DNA of 64,000 bases from Rufibacter immobilis. GTDB lineage: Bacteria > Bacteroidota > Bacteroidia > Cytophagales > Hymenobacteraceae. The DNA is taken from the NCBI RefSeq assembly GCF_003721565.1, contig NZ_RJJE01000017.1, forward strand, positions 794,636 to 858,635, given 5' to 3'. The position numbers and the translations under genes are program-made. The notes below the pieces were generated by a model. It did not search any database and was not told the origin of the DNA. It saw only the letters and a list, made by a program, of their open reading frames with translations. This document shows, piece by piece, positions 26,642 to 36,750 of the stretch. Position 1 is the stretch's first letter. Every line of letters begins with the position of its first letter.

Positions 26642-27946
26642 TTAGACGGCTTTTACCAGATAGTAGTTCTTCTTTCCTTTCTGTACCACCAGATAGCTGC
26701 CGCGCAGGAAATCCTGGGTAAGGAACTCATCGGGCTTGCCTACTTTCTGGCGGTTAATGCTTACGCCGCCGTTCTGGATCATTTTTTTTGCCTCACCCTT
26801 TGAGTCAAAAATATGGCTTTGGGTAAGCTCAGACAGGAAGTCCACCACGGGTGTCTCCGCCGATAGGCTTTCTTTGGGAACCTCAATCTGCGGCACGCCC
26901 TCAAACACGGCCAGCAGCGTAGCCTCCGGCAAGTTGCGCAGTGTCTCCAGGTCACCTTTCCCAAACAGAATCTGGGAGGCTTCCACCGCGCTTTCGTACT
27001 CCTCTTTGGAATGGACGGTAGTGGTTACTTCCTTGGCCAGGGCTTTCTGCAAGACGCGCAGGTGCGGGGCCTGCTGGTGCTCGGCTACCAGAGCGGCAAT
27101 TTCCTGCTGGTTGAGCAGGGTGAAACGCTTGATCAGGTTCTCGGCCTCTTCATCGGCTACGTTGAGCCAGAACTGGTAGAACTTGTAAGGGCTGGTCATG
27201 TTGGGGTCCAGCCATACGTTGCCGCTCTCAGACTTACCGAATTTGCTGCCATCAGCCTTGGTCACTAGTGGCGTGGTGAGCGCGTACGCCTTACCGCCTT
27301 CTATGCGCCGGATGAGCTCGGTGCCGGAGGTGATGTTGCCCCACTGGTCAGAGCCGCCCATTTGCAGGCGCACGTTCTTATGCTTGTAGAGGTGATAGTA
27401 GTCGTAGCCCTGTAGCAGCTGGTAGGAGAACTCGGTGAAGGAGAGGCCTTCGGCGCCGTTCTCGCCTTCCTGGGCCGTGATCCGCTTCTGCACCGACTCT
27501 TTCTTCATCATGTAGTTTACCGTGAGGTGCTTGCCCACGTTGCGCAGGAAATCCAGGAACGAGAACTCCTTGAACCAGTCATAGTTGTTCACGATCTCGG
27601 CGGCGTTCTCCACGCCGTCAAACTTCAGGAATTTCTCCAGTTGCTTTCTTATGCCTTCCTGGTTGGCGCGCAGCACTTCCTCAGAAAGCAGGTTGCGTTC
27701 CGCCGATTTCCCGGAGGGGTCCCCGATCATCCCGGTGGCCCCGCCTACCAGCGCGATAGGCTTGTGGCCCGCCCGCTGCAGCTGCACCAGCAGCATAATG
27801 GTAGCCAGGTTACCTATGTGTAACGACGAGGCGGTGGGGTCAAACCCAATGTAAGCGGTAGTCATGCCTGCGTTCAGTTGTTCTTCAGTGCCGGGCATGG
27901 TATCCTGCAACATGCCGCGCCAACGCAGTTCTTCAATTAAATTCAT
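26642..27946 (-). CDS. tyrS: Tyrosine--tRNA ligase
   Basis: A 434-residue class I synthetase, bacterial TyrRS length. The HIGH-type motif is in [12 protein letters not shown], tyrosine-site residues in AYIGFDPTA and the [10 protein letters not shown] segment, and the KMSKS-type loop is KFGKSESG. The C-terminal S4-like RNA-binding domain starts at about residue 365 ([17 protein letters not shown]). It charges tRNA-Tyr. Start ATG 27946 ([15 protein letters not shown]) matches the family. Confidence 0.97.
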   Translation of the reverse strand: MNLIEELRWRGMLQDTMPGTEEQLNAGMTTAYIGFDPTASSLHIGNLATIMLLVQLQRAGHKPIALVGGATGMIGDPSGKSAERNLLSEEVLRANQEGIRKQLEKFLKFDGVENAAEIVNNYDWFKEFSFLDFLRNVGKHLTVNYMMKKESVQKRITAQEGENGAEGLSFTEFSYQLLQGYDYYHLYKHKNVRLQMGGSDQWGNITSGTELIRRIEGGKAYALTTPLVTKADGSKFGKSESGNVWLDPNMTSPYKFYQFWLNVADEEAENLIKRFTLLNQQEIAALVAEHQQAPHLRVLQKALAKEVTTTVHSKEEYESAVEASQILFGKGDLETLRNLPEATLLAVFEGVPQIEVPKESLSAETPVVDFLSELTQSHIFDSKGEAKKMIQNGGVSINRQKVGKPDEFLTQDFLRGSYLVVQKGKKNYYLVKAV

Positions 27947-28043
27947 GTGGCTTCAATTTTACAAGGGCCAAAGATACACATCTTTTAAAAGGATGGAAGG
28001 AGAGAGTTATGCCAGTTCATTTCCATTTTGGAACTCAATCACA

Positions 28044-29333
28044 CTACTTCCTCAGCAACTCTCGTAACCCGGTTTGAGCGAATAACAATTTCCCAATCTT
28101 AACTTCTGACCAACCTTCTGCCAAGCGGTAGTTAAAAGTTGCTTTATTGTCTTGCAGGGTGCAGGAGATGTGGCATTTTTTAATTTCAGGAGCCTGCACC
28201 TCCAGGTGGTTCTTTAAATTCTGAAGGTGGGTGGAAAAGAAAAACAGGCTGTTCTGGTGAGGCTTTAAGCCGTCAATGGTTTCTTGGAGAATCTCTTGGG
28301 CATCATCAGCGTCGGTGCCTTTGAAGATTTCATCAAATACCACAAAGCAGGAACTTCCATGGGCGGCGTGCTGCACTGCCGCCTTTAAAGCCATGAGCTC
28401 GTGCATGAAGTGGCTGTAACCGCTCATTAAGTCATCTTTGCTATTGATGTTGATAGATAATAGGGAGTAGAAAGGAAGGGTAAAAGCCGCCGCCGGGACT
28501 GCCAACCCCAAATGGGCTAAGTAAACGCAGAGGCCAATGGCTTTAAGTAAGGTAGATTTGCCGCTCATGTTGGGGCCTGTAAGCAATACCATGTTTTCTA
28601 CTTCTGTAAGCGAAAGAGAATTTTTCACGGGGTGTTTCAGGAGGGGATGATAGAATTCAGTGATGGTAAAAACTCCTTCCTGAAAGTGCGGAAAGGCAAA
28701 ACCGTATTTCAGCACACCTTTGGCAATAGAGAAATGAGCCTCAAAGGTGAAGAGGGCTTCCCATGCTTTATGGAGTAAACGGGGTTCCAGCCGAAGTAAA
28801 GTCTCCTCAAAGCGAAGGGCTTGGCGGTTCGTGAATCTGTTCTGTTTCACTATCGCACTTACCCCTTGGATATCAGCTTGTTCTACAAAAAGGTAGAAGG
28901 CCTTTAGTTCCTCCTGAAAGGAGGGAGGAAAAAGGCTGCTGTTTATGCTGTTGAAAAACCTGGAGGAGAGATGGTCAAACAGAAGCACCAGCTGAATAAG
29001 CTTAGATTTCTTCTGCTTTATTGTTTTGTTCTGGAGAAGTAAAAAGAGCCGTTTTGAGAAGCTATTGGACGATTTAGTTATCTTTTTATTAGATAAATAG
29101 GTGCAATACTCAAAGGCTTCCCTGAAGTCAATGTTTTGGTAATTGAATCGCTCTAAGACAGACCAATTTCTAATAAAACTCTTGATGATGGCTTGCCGCT
29201 CCAACACTTCCTCCAAACTAGAAGGTGCTTCAGAAAAAAATTGAAGCAATCGTTTCCTGCTTAATTCGGTGTTGGTGAAATCAAAGAAGGGAAGGATGCT
29301 GCGGCTAATTTCTAGATCTTGGATTAAATGCAT
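28044..29333 (-). CDS. MutS-related ATPase (short, non-canonical)
   Basis: A 429-residue protein. The C-terminal half is a MutS-type ATPase: Walker A LLTGPNMSGKSTLLKAI, the segment SGYSHFMHELMALK, and a Walker B-like region CFVVFDEIFKGTD. The N-terminal half is helical like the MutS lever domain. The mismatch-recognition domain I with the Phe-x-Glu motif is absent and so is a Smr domain, so it is neither MutS nor MutS2. Such short paralogues are common in Bacteroidota; the role may be in recombination or repair but is unknown. It is divergent from holA. Confidence 0.85.
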   Translation of the reverse strand: MHLIQDLEISRSILPFFDFTNTELSRKRLLQFFSEAPSSLEEVLERQAIIKSFIRNWSVLERFNYQNIDFREAFEYCTYLSNKKITKSSNSFSKRLFLLLQNKTIKQKKSKLIQLVLLFDHLSSRFFNSINSSLFPPSFQEELKAFYLFVEQADIQGVSAIVKQNRFTNRQALRFEETLLRLEPRLLHKAWEALFTFEAHFSIAKGVLKYGFAFPHFQEGVFTITEFYHPLLKHPVKNSLSLTEVENMVLLTGPNMSGKSTLLKAIGLCVYLAHLGLAVPAAAFTLPFYSLLSININSKDDLMSGYSHFMHELMALKAAVQHAAHGSSCFVVFDEIFKGTDADDAQEILQETIDGLKPHQNSLFFFSTHLQNLKNHLEVQAPEIKKCHISCTLQDNKATFNYRLAEGWSEVKIGKLLFAQTGLRELLRK

Positions 29334-29417
29334 GGTGGCGAAGGCGGTTATATGATATTGGATAAAGTAATAGGTATAACTGAAGTCTAGGAAATATAGT
29401 ATTTTATATATTAAAAC

Positions 29418-29456
29418 TGTTTAGCGCCTGTTTTTGGAAAAAGAGCCCCTAAACGG
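29418..29456. repeat. Chromosomal palindromic repeat, copy 5
   Basis: CTGTTTAGCGCCTGTTTTT, GG, AAAAAGAGCCCCTAAACGG, imperfect arms. It lies between the divergent MutS-like and holA genes. Confidence 0.8.
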
Positions 29457-29555
29457 CTTTTTCGCATTTTGTGCCTCCTCATAGTGGAATCCGAGGGCGG
29501 GAGTGGTAAATTGCGTTCCTAAAGTCAAACCTCCCAATCCAGAACTGTTCTGTCT

Positions 29556-30608
29556 ATGGCGCTTACCGCAGAAGACATCCTCAAGCAACTCAAGAACCGC
29601 GAATTTGCCCCTGTGTATTTTCTGCAGGGCGATGAACCGTATTATATTGACCTCATCTCTGACTACATAGAAGCCCATGCCCTCAATGACATGGAGAAAG
29701 GCTTCAACCAGGTGGTGATGTACGGCAAAGACACAGATGTGCCCACGGTGCTGCTGCAGGCCAAACGGTTCCCCATGATGTCTGACAAGCAGGTGGTGAT
29801 TGTGAAGGAGGCCCAGAACCTACCCAACCTGGAGGCCGACCCTGAGAAAGACCCGGCGGCCAAACAGCTGGAGGCCTACCTCAACAACCCGCTGCCGTCT
29901 ACCATTCTGGTGTTCTGCCACAAGCATAAAACCGTGGACGGGCGCAAACGGCTGGGCAAGCTGCTCAGTAAACAGGCGGTGTTCCTTACCACCAAGAAAC
30001 TCTATGAGAACCAGGTGCCCGCCTGGATCAACCAGTTCATCAAGACCAAGAACCTGATGGCCACCCCGCAGGCCGTCATGATGCTGGGCGAGTACATCGG
30101 GTCTGACCTTTCGCGGCTGGCCAATGAGATTGAGAAACTGTCCATTAACCTCAAACCGGGCCAGACCATAGATGAGCGCCTGGTGCAGGAGAACATCGGG
30201 ATCAGTAAGGAATATAACATTTTTGAACTGCAGAATGCCCTCACCCGACAAGATGTGCTCAAGGCGAACCGCATTCTCAACTATTTTGAGTCTAATCCCA
30301 AAGACAATCCGCTCATCCCTAACCTGGTGCTGCTGTTCTCGTTTTTCTCTAAGCTCATGACCTTGCACCTGCTGCCCCAGATTACGGAACAGACGGTAGC
30401 CAAGGAGCTGGGGAACCGCGGTTTTCTGGCCAAGGAGTACTTGCAGGCCCTCAGGGCATACCCGTACCAGCGGGTGCTGCAGATCATCACCTTCATCCAC
30501 CTGGCAGATCTGCAGAGCAAAGGCATTGAGGGCGGTTCACTTTCAGACGCGGCCATTCTGCGGGAACTCGTCTTCAAGATTCTGCACCCCGTGCCGGTGC
30601 TCCGCTGA
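29556..30608 (+). CDS. holA: DNA polymerase III subunit delta
   Basis: A 350-residue protein of HolA type. The N-terminal domain opens LTAEDILKQLKNREFAPVYF with the LQGDEPYYIDLISDYIE motif, where GDEPY is diagnostic. A middle helical lid and a C-terminal collar domain follow. Delta opens the sliding clamp as part of the clamp loader and has lost the ATPase site, as expected. It starts 222 nt from the divergent MutS-like gene; a palindromic repeat lies in that gap. No obvious operon partner. Confidence 0.93.
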   Translation: MALTAEDILKQLKNREFAPVYFLQGDEPYYIDLISDYIEAHALNDMEKGFNQVVMYGKDTDVPTVLLQAKRFPMMSDKQVVIVKEAQNLPNLEADPEKDPAAKQLEAYLNNPLPSTILVFCHKHKTVDGRKRLGKLLSKQAVFLTTKKLYENQVPAWINQFIKTKNLMATPQAVMMLGEYIGSDLSRLANEIEKLSINLKPGQTIDERLVQENIGISKEYNIFELQNALTRQDVLKANRILNYFESNPKDNPLIPNLVLLFSFFSKLMTLHLLPQITEQTVAKELGNRGFLAKEYLQALRAYPYQRVLQIITFIHLADLQSKGIEGGSLSDAAILRELVFKILHPVPVLR

Positions 30609-30610
30609 TT

Positions 30611-30652
30611 TCCGTTTAGCGGCCATTTTTCCCAAATTAGCCCCAAAACAGG
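30611..30652. repeat. Chromosomal palindromic repeat, copy 6
   Basis: TCCGTTTAGCGGCCATTTTT, CC, CAAATTAGCCCCAAAACAGGA, a diverged copy directly after the holA stop. Confidence 0.75.
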
Positions 30653-30750
30653 AATTTTTAGCGAAGGGTTAAATGCTAAAATCACTATATTATCGTTTGC
30701 ACCAAAAGGCTAACCTGTCATTTAAGCTGCCGGTTACCCGCATTTTTTTC

Positions 30751-30758
30751 TAATTTTG
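30751..30758 (+). promoter_or_regulatory. Putative -7 box for the TPR-barrel-TonB operon
   Basis: TAATTTTG fits TAnnTTTG, 67 nt before the TPR gene start. The -33 element is not clear. Confidence 0.4.
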
Positions 30759-30825
30759 AAGGACGGGCCAGTCGTGGTGACGCAGAAATGTTTTCCGCTG
30801 GCGGCTGCCTTAAGCCTATTTGCAT

Positions 30826-33800
30826 ATGAAACTACCTCACAAGTTTGCTTTGGCAACGGTTTTGCTGGGAGGGGCTCAGGTTGCGCACGCGCAGCATCCG
30901 CTCACCTTCCGCTCTGAAGAGCGCTTCTTCCACGAAGGACTGGAACTCTTTGACCGCGAAAAGTTTGGGGCAGCCCAACAAGCCTTCGGCGAGTACATCC
31001 GGCTCATCAATGATCCGCAGAAAACCGCCGACGCGCAGTATTACTACGCCATCAGTGGCCTGCATCTCTTTCACCCAGACGCTGAGCAGTTGGTCTTGCA
31101 GTTTGCCGCGCGCTACCCGTCGCACCCCAAGGCGGCCACGGCTTTCTTTGAGCTGGGGACCTCCCTGTTTGACAGTAAGAACTATGACAAGGCCATCGAG
31201 TATCTGGAGAAAGCCCCAGCTGACCGCTTGGACGAAGAGCAGCTGAAAGAATCAGACTTCAAACTGGGCTATTCCTACTTCATCAAGAAGAACTACACCA
31301 AAGCCAAGCAGCTGTTTGACCGCAACAAGAAAGGCAACCACAAGTATGCCTATGCCTCCAGCTATTACGCCGGTTACCTCGCGTACCGCGAAGGCGACTA
31401 CATCGGGGCTAAATTAGACTTGAAAGTGGCCGAGCAGGACGAGAATTACCGCACGGCGGTGCCGTACATGCTCACCGAGGTGCTGTACAAGGAGAAGAAC
31501 TTTGCGGAGGTGATCAGCTACGGCGAGAAGTCTCTGTCCATGAGCCCGCGCGTGCAGAACCCCGAAGAGATTGAACTGCTGGTAGGCGATGCCTATTTCC
31601 AGCGCAATGATTTTAAGTCGGCGTCTAAGTACTTCAAAGGCTACGCTCAGGGGAAAAGAACTCTGGATAAAACCGTGCAGTACAAAATGGGGATCGCGGA
31701 TTACAAGAACAACGATTTCAAGAGCTCTATCCAGAACCTGAAGGCGGTGGCGTTTCACTCAGACTCACTGGGCCAGAACGCTTCTTACCACCTGGGGTTG
31801 AGCTACCTCAAAGACAATAACAAGCAATTCGCCTTGGGTGCATTTGACCAGGCCCGGAAGCTTAACATTGACCGTAACGTAAAAGAGGGAGCCACCGTGA
31901 AATATGCGCAGCTGAACTATGAGCTGGGTAATTTCTCTGAGGTCATCAACTCGCTGGCTTCCTTCTCCAAAGACTTCCCGGAATCAAGGTTCAGTGACGA
32001 AGTGGATGACATCCTGAGCGAGGCGTACCTGAACTCCAGCAATTACCTGGAGGCCATCCAGCACATTGAGAAACTGCCAAGACGCAGCCACCGCATCAAT
32101 GAAACCTACCAGCGGGTAACGTATTACCAGGCCGTGAAGCTGTACAACGACCAACTGTTTCAGCAAGCCGTGGCCATGTTGGATAAGTCTCTGGGCTTCC
32201 CGTATGACAAAGAAATCCAAGCGGGCAGCAACTTCCTCAAAGGCGAAGCCTATTCCATTGGGCAGCGCTGGCCGCAAGCCATCAATAGCTACGGAGCGGT
32301 GTTCCAGACACCCAACTCGGGCCGCACGGAATTCTATGTGAAGTCTCGCTACGGCATTGGGTACGCGTACTACAATGACAAGCAGTATGACAAAGCCCTC
32401 ACACACTTCAAGGCTTACCTCAACGACAATAGTGTAAGAGCCGGCAACCCGAACTACACAGATGCCATGATCCGTCTGGCCGATTGCTACTATGTGACGA
32501 AAGACTACAGCCAGGCGCTCACGTATTATGATCAGGCCTTGGCCTCCAAAACCCCGGATGCCGACTACGTACATTTCCAGAAAGGCGTGGTCTACAACCT
32601 CACCAACCGTAGAGACCAGGCTATTCAGAGTTTGCAGACCTTGCTGCGCTCGTACCCCAAATCGCGCTACGCTGATGATGCGGTGTACCAGAAAGGGGTG
32701 ATTGACTTTGAGAATGCGAACTACGCCCCGGCCATTGCCTCTTTCAGCGACCTGATTGATAACCACTCCGGCAGCACCTTAGTCCCTAATGCGTTGCAGA
32801 AACGGGGGGTAGCCAACATGAACCTGCGCCGCCAAAACGAGGCAATTGCAGATTTTAAGCGGGTGATTGATCAGTACCCCACCAGCCCGGTGGCCAATAG
32901 TGCACTTTACTCGTTGCAGGAGGCCTTAGGAGCCGCCAACCAGACCGAGCAATTAGATACCTACCTAGCAAAATTCAAGGCTGCCAACCCAGAAAGTGAT
33001 GCTTTGGAAAGTGTTGAATTTGAAGCTGCTAAATCACTTTACTTTAATGAAAAGTACAAACAGGCCATTCCTAAGTTTGAGGCTTTCCTGAAGAATTATC
33101 CGGCCAGTTCCTCGGTGCCTAATGCCCGCTACTTTCTGGGTGATTCCTACTACCGCAGCAATGACAAAGAGAACGCCTTGCGCAGCCTCAAAGAGGTTGC
33201 CATACAGGGCAAGTCTGAGTACCTAAGCAAAGCCGTTCAGCGCGTGGCTGATATGGAGTTTGAGAATGGCAATTATACCGAGGCCGCTAATTTTTACTCC
33301 CGTTTGCGCGATCTGGCAGTGAATAAGAAGGAGCAGGCAAATGCTTTGATGGGTCTTATGAAGAGTTTCTACTTCACCAATGACTTCAACAATACCATCC
33401 TGATTGCCGATGAATTGATTGCCCGTGGCAATGCTACGTTGAACGCTTATAACTCTGCGCTGCTGTACAGAGGGAAAGCCAGCTATGCCTTGGGACGTTT
33501 AGATCAGGCGGAGAAAGAATTCCGCACGGCGGCCACCTCGGCCACCGACGAGAACGGAGCCGAGGCCCATTATCTGCTCGCGGAGATCTTCTACAAGCAG
33601 AAGAAGTACAAAGAAGCCCTGGACCAGGGATTTGCCTTCAGCCAGACCTTTGGCGACTATGACCTGTGGTTGGGCAAGACTTTCTTATTGATTGCCGATG
33701 TGTACGTTGCCCAGAATGAGGCCTTCCAGGCGAAAGCCACGTTGAACTCCATTATTGAGAATTCGCCGCTGGAGGAAATCAAGTCAGAGGCCAGAGCCAA

Positions 33801-33852
33801 ACTGGCGGAGTTGGAAAATACTGTTTCACCGGCAAATGCCCCTAAGAACTAA
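30826..33852 (+). CDS. Large periplasmic TPR protein
   Basis: A 1008-residue exported protein; ATG 30826 is chosen over a TTG two codons earlier. A signal peptide is visible (FALATVLLGGAQVAHAQ). The rest is a solenoid of about 25 tetratricopeptide units, recognisable by repeats such as FELGTSLFDSKNYDKAIEYL, YGIGYAYYNDKQYDKALTHF and ARYFLGDSYYRSNDKENALR. It has no enzyme domain. TPR solenoids scaffold protein complexes; with a barrel protein, ExbB/ExbD and TonB-like proteins downstream it may be the periplasmic hub of an envelope machine. The repeat pattern recalls CpoB/YbgF of the Tol system, but it is far longer. Confidence 0.85.
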   Translation: MKLPHKFALATVLLGGAQVAHAQHPLTFRSEERFFHEGLELFDREKFGAAQQAFGEYIRLINDPQKTADAQYYYAISGLHLFHPDAEQLVLQFAARYPSHPKAATAFFELGTSLFDSKNYDKAIEYLEKAPADRLDEEQLKESDFKLGYSYFIKKNYTKAKQLFDRNKKGNHKYAYASSYYAGYLAYREGDYIGAKLDLKVAEQDENYRTAVPYMLTEVLYKEKNFAEVISYGEKSLSMSPRVQNPEEIELLVGDAYFQRNDFKSASKYFKGYAQGKRTLDKTVQYKMGIADYKNNDFKSSIQNLKAVAFHSDSLGQNASYHLGLSYLKDNNKQFALGAFDQARKLNIDRNVKEGATVKYAQLNYELGNFSEVINSLASFSKDFPESRFSDEVDDILSEAYLNSSNYLEAIQHIEKLPRRSHRINETYQRVTYYQAVKLYNDQLFQQAVAMLDKSLGFPYDKEIQAGSNFLKGEAYSIGQRWPQAINSYGAVFQTPNSGRTEFYVKSRYGIGYAYYNDKQYDKALTHFKAYLNDNSVRAGNPNYTDAMIRLADCYYVTKDYSQALTYYDQALASKTPDADYVHFQKGVVYNLTNRRDQAIQSLQTLLRSYPKSRYADDAVYQKGVIDFENANYAPAIASFSDLIDNHSGSTLVPNALQKRGVANMNLRRQNEAIADFKRVIDQYPTSPVANSALYSLQEALGAANQTEQLDTYLAKFKAANPESDALESVEFEAAKSLYFNEKYKQAIPKFEAFLKNYPASSSVPNARYFLGDSYYRSNDKENALRSLKEVAIQGKSEYLSKAVQRVADMEFENGNYTEAANFYSRLRDLAVNKKEQANALMGLMKSFYFTNDFNNTILIADELIARGNATLNAYNSALLYRGKASYALGRLDQAEKEFRTAATSATDENGAEAHYLLAEIFYKQKKYKEALDQGFAFSQTFGDYDLWLGKTFLLIADVYVAQNEAFQAKATLNSIIENSPLEEIKSEARAKLAELENTVSPANAPKN

Positions 33853-33856
33853 TAAA

Positions 33857-35527
33857 ATGAGATATACAACAAAATGGGCAGGCGTGTCTGCTCTCTTTTT
33901 GCTGGGCTTATTACCGGCCGCTCATGCTCAGACGGGTTGGGGCGAAGGCAACAAGTTGGAGAGCACCGAAATTGTGGTGGAGAAGAACCGCGTGCTGGAA
34001 TTGCCGGAGGCGAACCGCAACTTTGAAAAATTCCTGATTCAGCCTCCCAAGTTGGGCGACAGAAAGGTGACCTACCGTTTCAATGAATACCGGTTGCCGG
34101 AGCATTACATCAACCTGCCCATGAAAGTATTAACCATACAGCAGGAGCAACTGCCCACCCTGTATGGTAACTACGTGAAAGGTGCGGTTGGAAATTACGG
34201 TACAATCTATGCCAAAGGCTATTTCCATAACAACCGCAGCGACAAGTCTTCCTTTGGCGCACAAGTAGGGCATCTGTCGTCAGCGCACGGTCCTATCGAG
34301 AATTCGGGCTCTTCCACCAGTTACATCAAAGGGAACGGAGATCTCTATCTGGGGCCAATCACGGTGGGCGGAAGCTTAGGTTATGAGCGGGATCAGGCGT
34401 ATTTCTACGGAAGAAAAGATGTAGCTGAAGTAGATAAAAATACTATTAAACAGGTATATAACCGTTTTGCCGTGGAGGGCCACTTAAACAACCTGGCCGA
34501 CGAGAAGAACATCTTCCACTACAATGGCAAACTTGGCCTGAACTATACCGGCGATGACTTTAATGCCAAAGAAACCCATCTGTTCGGGAACGTGAAGTTT
34601 GGGTATGACCTGAGCCAGGAGTCACAGGTAGTGGTAGACGCGGAACTGGCGTACACCAACCTCAAAGGGGAAGATTCTTACGGCAGAGGTTTGTTCAAAA
34701 TCAGGCCTACCTATCAGCTGCAAAAGGATAAAGTAGCCCTTACATTGGGAGCCACCATTGCCTATACCGGAGACACCATCAATGATGCCCGCAAATTCAA
34801 CATTTACCCGGCCCTGGAGGCAAAGTACCAGGTGATCCAGAACAAGCTGGTGATTTTTGCCGGAGCCGGCGGAGATCTCCAGCGAACCACGCTGTACACG
34901 CTAAGCAAAGAGAATCCGTTCCTGAACCAGAACCTGCAAATTGCCGATGTAAATAAAGGACTTGAGTTTTACGGTGGGATGAACGGCAGCATCAGCAAAT
35001 ACGTGCAGTTTACGGGCCGTATTGCGTACCAGAACTTCCGGAACTTGTATTTCTACAACAACGCCGTTTCAGATTCGTCCAAGTTTGACCTTGTCTATGA
35101 CGACGGCGTCACCAAGGTATTCCAGTTCTTCGGGCAGCTGACCTTTAACCAATCAGAGAGATTACGACTGGGGGCTAAGGTAGAAAGCAACAACTACTCA
35201 ACCGCCTCATTACGAGAAGCATTCCACAGACCAGACATGGTAGTGACCGCCTTCGGGACGTATAATCTTTCAGACAAGATTCTCTTGAACAGCGAACTTT
35301 ACTATATTAGCAGTTCGTTTGGGGAAATAACCCGGGCAGACGGAACGAAAGTACTGCAGGAGACAGACACCGTAGTAGACCTCAACCTGAAGGGAGATTA
35401 CCGCATTACGCCGCGTTTTTCCGTGTTCCTGATGGGGAATAACCTTTTGGGCAGCAAGTACCAACGTTTCGTGAATTATCCAACCCAGGGCATCTCGTTC
35501 CTGGGCGGGGCTACTTATTCATTCTAA
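33857..35527 (+). CDS. Outer membrane beta-barrel (TonB-dependent receptor-like) protein
   Basis: A 556-residue protein with a signal peptide (AGVSALFLLGLLPAAHAQ). ATG 33857 is used, 4 nt after the TPR stop. No plug domain or carboxypeptidase-like N-terminal domain is seen; strands with alternating aromatic residues fill the protein (IYAKGYFHNNRSDKSSFGAQ; LGLNYTGDDFNAKETHLFG). The C-terminus ends FLGGATYSF, with the terminal Phe expected for BAM insertion. It resembles the barrel part of TonB-dependent receptors and is probably a structural or transport partner of the TPR protein encoded just before it. Confidence 0.8.
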   Translation: MRYTTKWAGVSALFLLGLLPAAHAQTGWGEGNKLESTEIVVEKNRVLELPEANRNFEKFLIQPPKLGDRKVTYRFNEYRLPEHYINLPMKVLTIQQEQLPTLYGNYVKGAVGNYGTIYAKGYFHNNRSDKSSFGAQVGHLSSAHGPIENSGSSTSYIKGNGDLYLGPITVGGSLGYERDQAYFYGRKDVAEVDKNTIKQVYNRFAVEGHLNNLADEKNIFHYNGKLGLNYTGDDFNAKETHLFGNVKFGYDLSQESQVVVDAELAYTNLKGEDSYGRGLFKIRPTYQLQKDKVALTLGATIAYTGDTINDARKFNIYPALEAKYQVIQNKLVIFAGAGGDLQRTTLYTLSKENPFLNQNLQIADVNKGLEFYGGMNGSISKYVQFTGRIAYQNFRNLYFYNNAVSDSSKFDLVYDDGVTKVFQFFGQLTFNQSERLRLGAKVESNNYSTASLREAFHRPDMVVTAFGTYNLSDKILLNSELYYISSSFGEITRADGTKVLQETDTVVDLNLKGDYRITPRFSVFLMGNNLLGSKYQRFVNYPTQGISFLGGATYSF

Positions 35528-35531
35528 ACCT

Positions 35532-36749
35532 ATGGTCCAGAGCCACATTAAATCGCTGCTGTACGCTTATGACTGCGTGATCATCCCAGATTTTGGGGGG
35601 CTGATCACGCATTATGCGCCGGCCAAGATCCATCCGGTAAAGCATACGTTTACACCGCCCTCTAAACGCATTGCGTTCAATGAGCAGCTCAAAGTAAACG
35701 ATGGCCTCCTGATCTCAACCCTTGCCCAGCAGCAGCGGTGGCCCATGTCCCAGGCGCAGCAGGCCGTGGCAGAATTTGTACAGGAGCTGAAAGAGCAATT
35801 GCTTTCCCAGCATAGATTTGAGCTGAAAGACGTGGGCGTTTTCCGTTACAACGCGGAGCGGAAGGTGGTATTTGAAAACCTGGACAGCGATAATTTCTTG
35901 GAGCACGCTTTCGGGTTACCGGAGCTGGTGGCTAAGCCAATTGCTGGCAAAGACACACTGGTGCTGAGAGGCAAATACCAGGACCAGCCAGCGCACCAGC
36001 ACCTAGAAAGCAAAAAAGCACCTAGCCGTTTCCGGAAACTCTACCGCGTTGGCGCCAGCCTTATCATTGGTGGTATTTCGGTGGCGGGCATTTACCTGCT
36101 GTCTTTGCAGCAGGAGGTGGCTTTGGGTTCTCTTAACCCGCTTGCGTTGTTTTCTACCTCAGAGAATGCCGCCCCTGTAGCTTCGCCTTCTGAACAAGTA
36201 GTTGAAACAGATGCTTTTGAGCAAGCTCAGTTAACAGAACAATACAAGTCGGCGTTGCCTATTGAACCTTCCATTGAGGCGGAACTGGCCATGGAAGACT
36301 CAGTTTTGGCTAAATTCCCAAAAAACAGCCCCGAAACGCAAATGGCCTCGGTAGCTTCGGCAGAAGTAGTTGTGCTAGAGAAGGAAAACCTTGCCACTGC
36401 TCCTAAATCGGTAGAAGTTGCTGCCCCAGCAACTCCGGTAAAAGCTGAGGAAAAGGCAGTGCGCCCTGCCGCTAAAAAAGAGGAGGCCGTAGCCAACGCT
36501 ACTACAATTAAAAGAAAGACAGGCCGTTTCTACGTCATTATGGGTGTGTTCTCATTAGATGGCTATGCCGCCACTAACCAAAAGCGGCTGATGAAGAAGG
36601 GCTACGATGCCAAAATTGTCACTCCCGCCCATGACACCAAGCGGCAACGCGTTTCCGTAGCAGATTACGCTACCGAGGCCGAAGCCCTCGCAGCTCTACC
36701 GGCGTTGCGCGATAAAATCAGCAATGAACTTTGGGTATTTAACTATTAA
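35532..36749 (+). CDS. HU-CCDC81 and SPOR domain protein
   Basis: A 405-residue protein typical of Bacteroidota. Two N-terminal HU-CCDC81 domains (about 1-130) include IKSLLYAYDCVIIPDFGGLI and HRFELKDVGVFRYNAERKVV. A transmembrane segment lies near residue 178 (VGASLIIGGISVAGIYLLSL). A long Ala/Val/Glu-rich linker leads to a C-terminal SPOR domain (RFYVIMGVFSLDGYAATNQ). SPOR domains bind denuded glycan at division sites, so the protein likely links cytoplasm and septal peptidoglycan. A palindromic-repeat-like segment lies inside its frame at 36301-36339. The next gene begins immediately. Confidence 0.9.
   Translation: MVQSHIKSLLYAYDCVIIPDFGGLITHYAPAKIHPVKHTFTPPSKRIAFNEQLKVNDGLLISTLAQQQRWPMSQAQQAVAEFVQELKEQLLSQHRFELKDVGVFRYNAERKVVFENLDSDNFLEHAFGLPELVAKPIAGKDTLVLRGKYQDQPAHQHLESKKAPSRFRKLYRVGASLIIGGISVAGIYLLSLQQEVALGSLNPLALFSTSENAAPVASPSEQVVETDAFEQAQLTEQYKSALPIEPSIEAELAMEDSVLAKFPKNSPETQMASVASAEVVVLEKENLATAPKSVEVAAPATPVKAEEKAVRPAAKKEEAVANATTIKRKTGRFYVIMGVFSLDGYAATNQKRLMKKGYDAKIVTPAHDTKRQRVSVADYATEAEALAALPALRDKISNELWVFNY
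36301..36339. repeat. Palindromic-repeat-like segment inside the HU/SPOR gene
   Basis: CAGTTTTGGCTAAATTCCC followed by AAAAAACAGCCCCGAAACGC matches the intergenic family, especially the 54864 copy, but the consensus TAA reads GAA, keeping the frame open. It encodes about LAKFPKNSPETQ in the variable linker. Confidence 0.6.
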
Positions 36750-36750
36750 C

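Noticed and set aside
31984-32766. 260-residue minus-strand frame inside the TPR gene
   Set aside because: Antisense shadow of the TPR repeats; no independent features.
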